A DNA stretch of 18,947 nt from an uncultured Rhodospirillales bacterium (GTDB lineage Bacteria > Pseudomonadota > Alphaproteobacteria > Acetobacterales > Acetobacteraceae): positions 1-18,947 of the forward strand of contig CAIMVB010000061.1 in NCBI GenBank assembly GCA_903844785.1, given 5' to 3'. How positions within the stretch are numbered: position 1 is the stretch's first letter; every line of letters starts with the position of its first letter. Positions 15,337 through 18,947 of this stretch are shown here, piece after piece. The notes beneath the pieces were generated by a model, which saw only the letters and a list, made by a program, of their open reading frames with translations, did no database searches and was not told the origin of the DNA. The translations under genes were made by a program, and so were the position numbers.

Positions 15337-17036
15337 CGCCGCGTCTCCACTACCGGCTGGCCGGCCAGGCCATTCGCGATCTTGCCTTCAATCTTCGGCC
15401 CTTCATCGCCTTCCGGGCCTAGTACCAGGGCGCGGCGCCATTGGAACAGCGCTTCGCGGCGCCGGCCCTGCGCCCAATAGGCATCGCCCAAATGGTCATT
15501 GATCACGCTGCTTTGCGATTCCAATTCCACCGCCTTTTCCAGCCAGCGCACCGCGCCAGGGATATCGCCCAGCTTGAACAGCGCCCAGCCCAGGCTATCG
15601 GCGATATTCCCATCATTCGGGCGAAGTTCCACCGCGCGTTCCAACATGCGCCGCGCTTCGGGCAGGTTCTGGCCAAGCTCCACCCAGCTATAGGCAAGGT
15701 AGTTCAACACCAGCGGCTGTTCCGGGCTGAGGCTTAGCGCGCGCTGGAAATCCGCTTCCGCTTCTGGCCAACGCTTGGCGCGTTCCAGGGCGATGCCGCG
15801 CGCGTAGAATAGCGGCCAATGCGTCACCGCCGGCACCCCAAGCCGCCCAATCGCGGCATCATAGGCCGGGATCGCCGCCGCCCAATTCTGCCGCCCCCGG
15901 TATAAATCCCCAAGCCGCGCTACGGGTTGGAATGCACGCGGATATTGCGCGGCTAAGCGGCGCAGCTCCCCTTCGGCCTCAGTCAGCTTGTCCAGCCGAT
16001 CAAGCAACCCAGCACGCCGCAGCGCCAAAACCGGCGCGAGGGGATCAGCAGGGTCAGCCCGTTCCAGCAGCGCCAGCGCGGCCTGATATTGGCTTTCATC
16101 CCCCAAGGCCTCGGCACCGGCCAAAAGCGCCGGCCCGTAGCGTGGGCGCAATTGCAGGGCGAGCCTCACCAGTGCCAGCGAAAACTCCCCGGCCTGGGGC
16201 CCGCGCAAGGCGGTCGCCAAAGCCAGATAGGCTTCGGCGATGCCTTCAGTCGCGGAAGCCACCACGCGGCGCGTGGCCAAGGCTTCGCGCCCGCCGGTAT
16301 CGGCGAAAAGCCCGGCATCATCCTGGCCACGGCCCAGCCGATCCAACAGGGCTTCTGCTTCGGCAGGCTGGCCGGCGCGCATTAATATGCCGGCCATGGT
16401 GCGCGTCAGGCCCAAATTGGGCGTGGCGCTATCGGCCAGCGCCACGCGCACCAGGCGTTCCGCGTCCCGCGGGCGGTCGGCAATATCCGCAATCATCGCG
16501 CCATGCAGCGCGTAAATCCCGCGCTGCCGGCCGCTTTCCGTCAATGGGCGAAGGGTCGCGAGTGCCGCATCCGTCTGCCCCCTGCCCTGCTGCGCCCAAG
16601 CCACCAAAAGCGGCTTCAACAGCGCGGCAAGCCCCTGATTCGGCAGGCTGCGGAAACGCTGCTCAGCACGTTCATACCGCCCAGCCTGCGCATCCTGCCC
16701 GGCGAGCAGCATGGCGGCCAAGGGTTCATTCGGAATAACCCGCGCAAGCCTTGCCGCTTCCGAACGGCCATCCAACAGCGTCGCAATAAAGGCGCGCTGC
16801 ACCACCTCCGGCTCATTCGGATCACGCCTGAGCGCCTGCAACAGGCTATCGGCGGCGTATTTCGTATCGGCTTCATTGGTGGCGTAACGCCCGGCCAGAT
16901 AGGAACCGAAAGCGCCGGTCACTTCCGGCGCGGCGCCGCGCAAGGCGGGGCGTTCCACCCCTTCCCCCGCTGCACAGGCGGAAAGCAGCGCGGCGGCAAG
17001 CAGCCAAAGGCGGCGGGGGGGGAAGATGGATGCCAT
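15333..17036 (-). CDS. TPR-repeat lipoprotein
   Basis: This 567-residue protein has a lipoprotein signal. The basic PPRR and a hydrophobic stretch are followed by lipobox LSAC with the acylated cysteine at C21, so it is probably membrane-anchored in the periplasm. The rest is helical tetratricopeptide repeats, clearest in the C-terminal half. Examples are [57 protein letters not shown] and [18 protein letters not shown]. The role is unknown; TPR lipoproteins usually scaffold envelope complexes. The stop at 15335-15333 overlaps the ispE start by CTGA, so ispE translation is probably coupled to this gene. TAGGTAG lies just upstream of the ATG. Confidence 0.87.
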   Translation of the reverse strand: MASIFPPRRLWLLAAALLSACAAGEGVERPALRGAAPEVTGAFGSYLAGRYATNEADTKYAADSLLQALRRDPNEPEVVQRAFIATLLDGRSEAARLARVIPNEPLAAMLLAGQDAQAGRYERAEQRFRSLPNQGLAALLKPLLVAWAQQGRGQTDAALATLRPLTESGRQRGIYALHGAMIADIADRPRDAERLVRVALADSATPNLGLTRTMAGILMRAGQPAEAEALLDRLGRGQDDAGLFADTGGREALATRRVVASATEGIAEAYLALATALRGPQAGEFSLALVRLALQLRPRYGPALLAGAEALGDESQYQAALALLERADPADPLAPVLALRRAGLLDRLDKLTEAEGELRRLAAQYPRAFQPVARLGDLYRGRQNWAAAIPAYDAAIGRLGVPAVTHWPLFYARGIALERAKRWPEAEADFQRALSLSPEQPLVLNYLAYSWVELGQNLPEARRMLERAVELRPNDGNIADSLGWALFKLGDIPGAVRWLEKAVELESQSSVINDHLGDAYWAQGRRREALFQWRRALVLGPEGDEGPKIEGKIANGLAGQPVVETRR

Positions 17037-17115
17037 GCTTGCTACCTAAACCTTCACCCCTGCCAAACCAAGGGCCCAGGTGATCAGAAGACCGCCAGAT
17101 TGGCCCTGAGGCGCC

Positions 17116-18090
17116 TTATTCCAGGGTAATACCCGCCGCGCGGATCACGGCGCCCAATTCCTCCACCCCACGCCGCGCCAGGGTATCCAGCTCTGTCAGG
17201 CTCATGGCTTTGGTGGTTGCGCCCCCGGCCTGCGCCCTTTCCCGCACGGAAGCCTGTTCGGCAGCGGCATTGATCACCGCATTCAGCTTTTCCTGAATGG
17301 GGCGGGGCGTGGCGGCCGGCACGGCAAAGCCGAACCAAGCATCAAGCGTAAAGCCAGGCAGCCCGGCTTCCGCCGTGGTTGGCACATCCGGCAGGCCCGC
17401 GGCGCGCTGCGCGCTTGCAATCGCAAGCGCCTTCACGCGCCCGCCCTGCACCAAGGCAATCGCGGAAGACGGCGTGGTGATGAACAACTCCACCCGGCCA
17501 CCGGCCACATCCTGCAGCGCGGGTGCGGCGCCGCGATAGGGCACATGCACCATCTCGGCCCCAATGGCGCGGCTGAACAACACGCCACCCACATGCTGAA
17601 TGGAACCATTGCCGGAAGATGCGTAATTCAGCTTGCCCGGATTGGCCCGTGCATAGGCAATGAATTCCTGCAAATTATTGGCGGGCACGCCGGGCGCCAC
17701 AATGATCGCATGCGGCGCCATGGTGCCCATGCCAACCATGGTCAGATCCTTGATCGGGTCCCAGGTCAGATTCTTCATCATCGCCGGATTGCCGGCGTGA
17801 TAGCCATTATATTGCAGCAGGACCGTATGCCCATCGGGCGCCGACCGCGCCACCGCATTGATCGCCAAATTGCCATTGGCGCCGGGGCGGTTTTCCACCA
17901 CCACCGATTGGCCCAAACCCTGGCTCATCGCTTCCTGGAACAACCGCGCGGCGAAATCCGTGCCGCCACCCGGCGGGTTCGGCACCACCACGGTCACGGG
18001 CCGGTTCGGGAAGGCCGGCTGCGCGCGCAGGCTGGCGGGGGCGGCAAGCATGGCGCCAGAAGCGAGAATGGTGCGGCGCGAAAGGCGCAT
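17116..18090 (-). CDS. Bug/TctC family tripartite tricarboxylate transporter receptor
   Basis: This 324-residue protein is a periplasmic solute-binding protein of the Bug (TctC) family, which binds carboxylates and related anions. The signal peptide starts [15 protein letters not shown] with a twin-arginine-like SRRTIL motif and ends near SLRAQP. Mature family motifs are [50 protein letters not shown] and [16 protein letters not shown]. No TctA/TctB membrane genes are in the window, so it is an orphan receptor here, which is common for this family. It is divergent from the aldehyde dehydrogenase gene with a 129-bp gap. GGGAGAAA lies upstream of the ATG. The ligand is unknown. Confidence 0.92.
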   Translation of the reverse strand: MRLSRRTILASGAMLAAPASLRAQPAFPNRPVTVVVPNPPGGGTDFAARLFQEAMSQGLGQSVVVENRPGANGNLAINAVARSAPDGHTVLLQYNGYHAGNPAMMKNLTWDPIKDLTMVGMGTMAPHAIIVAPGVPANNLQEFIAYARANPGKLNYASSGNGSIQHVGGVLFSRAIGAEMVHVPYRGAAPALQDVAGGRVELFITTPSSAIALVQGGRVKALAIASAQRAAGLPDVPTTAEAGLPGFTLDAWFGFAVPAATPRPIQEKLNAVINAAAEQASVRERAQAGGATTKAMSLTELDTLARRGVEELGAVIRAAGITLE

Positions 18091-18219
18091 GAGGTTTCTC
18101 CCAGAAAATTGATTCTTGGTGTCTTTCTAGCACCCCTGCCCGCCCCGTCCATCTGGCCCCGCGCGCCAAGGCCGATTAGGGTATTCTCCCCAAGCAACAA
18201 ACCGCCGGAGGAAGCCCGC

Positions 18220-18947
18220 ATGACCTACCCCAATGTCCAATTGCACGTGAATGGCGAATGGCGCGCCGCGCGCAGTGGCAAAACGATCAATGTGCTGAAC
18301 CCGGCCAATGAGGAAGTGATCGGCACCGTGGCCCATGCCGAAAAGGCCGATCTGGATGAAGCACTCGCCGCCGCCGAAAAAGGTTTTGCGGTGTGGAAGA
18401 AGGTCTCGGCCTATGACCGTTCCAAGCTGATGCGCAAGGCCGCCGATCTGGTGCGCGCCCGCGCTGATGACATTGCGCGGCTGATGACGCTGGAACAGGG
18501 CAAGCCTTTGGGTGAGGCGAAGGTGGAAGTGATGTCCGCCGCCGATATCATTGACTGGTTCGCGGAAGAAGCCCGCCGCGCCTATGGCCGCGTGGTGCCG
18601 GCGCGGGCTGAGGGGATTTACCAGCTTGTGGTCAAGGAACCGGTCGGCCCCGTCGCTGCCTTCACGCCCTGGAATTTCCCGATCAATCAAGTGGTGCGGA
18701 AACTCTCTGCCGCCGTCGCCACGGGCTGTTCCATCATTGTGAAAGCGCCGGAAGAAACCCCGGCATCGCCCGCTGAATTGATCCGCGCCTTTATTGATGC
18801 CGGGCTGCCGGCTGGCGTGGCCAATCTGGTCTATGGCGTGCCGGCGGAGATTTCATCCTATCTGATCGCGCATCCGATCATCCGCAAAGTGACCTTCACC
18901 GGGTCCACCCCGGTCGGCAAGCAATTATCGGCACTTGCCGGCCAGCA
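18220..18947 (+). CDS. NAD(P)-dependent aldehyde dehydrogenase, succinate-semialdehyde type (3' end outside window)
   Basis: The first 242 codons of an aldehyde dehydrogenase superfamily gene run off the window. The N-terminus [20 protein letters not shown] and the segment [17 protein letters not shown] are typical of the GabD/succinate-semialdehyde dehydrogenase branch. [14 protein letters not shown] carries the oxyanion Asn. [11 protein letters not shown] includes the cofactor-binding lysine, and [13 protein letters not shown] is the Rossmann-fold turn. The catalytic Cys and general-base Glu lie beyond the end. GGAGGAAG is 5 nt upstream of ATG 18220, a strong ribosome-binding site. Aldehyde specificity cannot be settled from this part. 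Confidence 0.9.
   Translation, partial: MTYPNVQLHVNGEWRAARSGKTINVLNPANEEVIGTVAHAEKADLDEALAAAEKGFAVWKKVSAYDRSKLMRKAADLVRARADDIARLMTLEQGKPLGEAKVEVMSAADIIDWFAEEARRAYGRVVPARAEGIYQLVVKEPVGPVAAFTPWNFPINQVVRKLSAAVATGCSIIVKAPEETPASPAELIRAFIDAGLPAGVANLVYGVPAEISSYLIAHPIIRKVTFTGSTPVGKQLSALAGQ

Noticed and set aside
17037..17115. AGGGCC...GGCCCT pair between the Bug and TPR genes as a terminator
   Set aside because: The arms are 6 bp with a loop of over 20 nt and no T-tract; no regulatory feature could be supported in this gap.

Overview
The window is a gene-dense, GC-rich stretch of bacterial chromosome. GC is about 64% in the lines I counted inside the AtuA-like gene. It looks like an alphaproteobacterium, and most like an Acetobacteraceae/Roseomonas-type organism. 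That placement is inference. It rests on a gloB gene divergent from a small methyltransferase, a TPR lipoprotein gene coupled to ispE, an rpe-heparinase pair, an orphan Bug-type receptor, and a tRNA-Gln with a U1-A72 pair as used by the indirect Gln-tRNA route. No phage, transposase, CRISPR or plasmid gene is present.

Layout. (1) 1-4097, plus strand: the 3' end of glpK is translationally coupled to a DgaE/SelA-like PLP enzyme gene. A terminator hairpin and one copy of a dispersed palindromic repeat follow. Next comes an AtuA-family pair (large and small proteins) separated by a lower-GC FkbM-type methyltransferase gene. (2) 4084-5800, minus strand: an SMP-30/gluconolactonase-like gene, whose 3' end overlaps the AtuA small gene by 14 bp, and a class I methyltransferase. 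(3) 5861-8336, plus strand: gloB, a second repeat copy, a GST, a DUF985 cupin and another methyltransferase. (4) 8414-11869, plus strand: rpe, a heparinase II/III-like protein and a GT4 glycosyltransferase. (5) 11903-13894, minus strand: an epoxide hydrolase followed by a 2-keto-4-pentenoate hydratase-like protein, with a small cupin diverging on the plus strand. (6) 14288-17036, minus strand: a TPR lipoprotein, ispE, the third repeat copy and tRNA-Gln(UUG). (7) 17116-18947: a Bug receptor on the minus strand, diverging from a 3'-truncated aldehyde dehydrogenase on the plus strand.

How the genes fit together. Housekeeping genes (glpK, gloB, rpe, ispE, tRNA-Gln) are interleaved with accessory catabolic genes for ring or epoxide cleavage products, lactones, aldehydes and glutathione chemistry. 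ATGA stop/start overlaps recur at 302, 7731 and 9073, so translational coupling is common here.

The strongest unexplained signals are three. First, a 54-nt palindromic element occurs three times with identical stem arms, a different 4-nt apical loop in each copy, and the same orientation relative to transcription. Second, ispE appears to start at a CTG codon within a CTGA overlap. Third, the AtuA pair is split by an FkbM methyltransferase of different base composition. I found no clearly novel multi-gene defence or mobile system.
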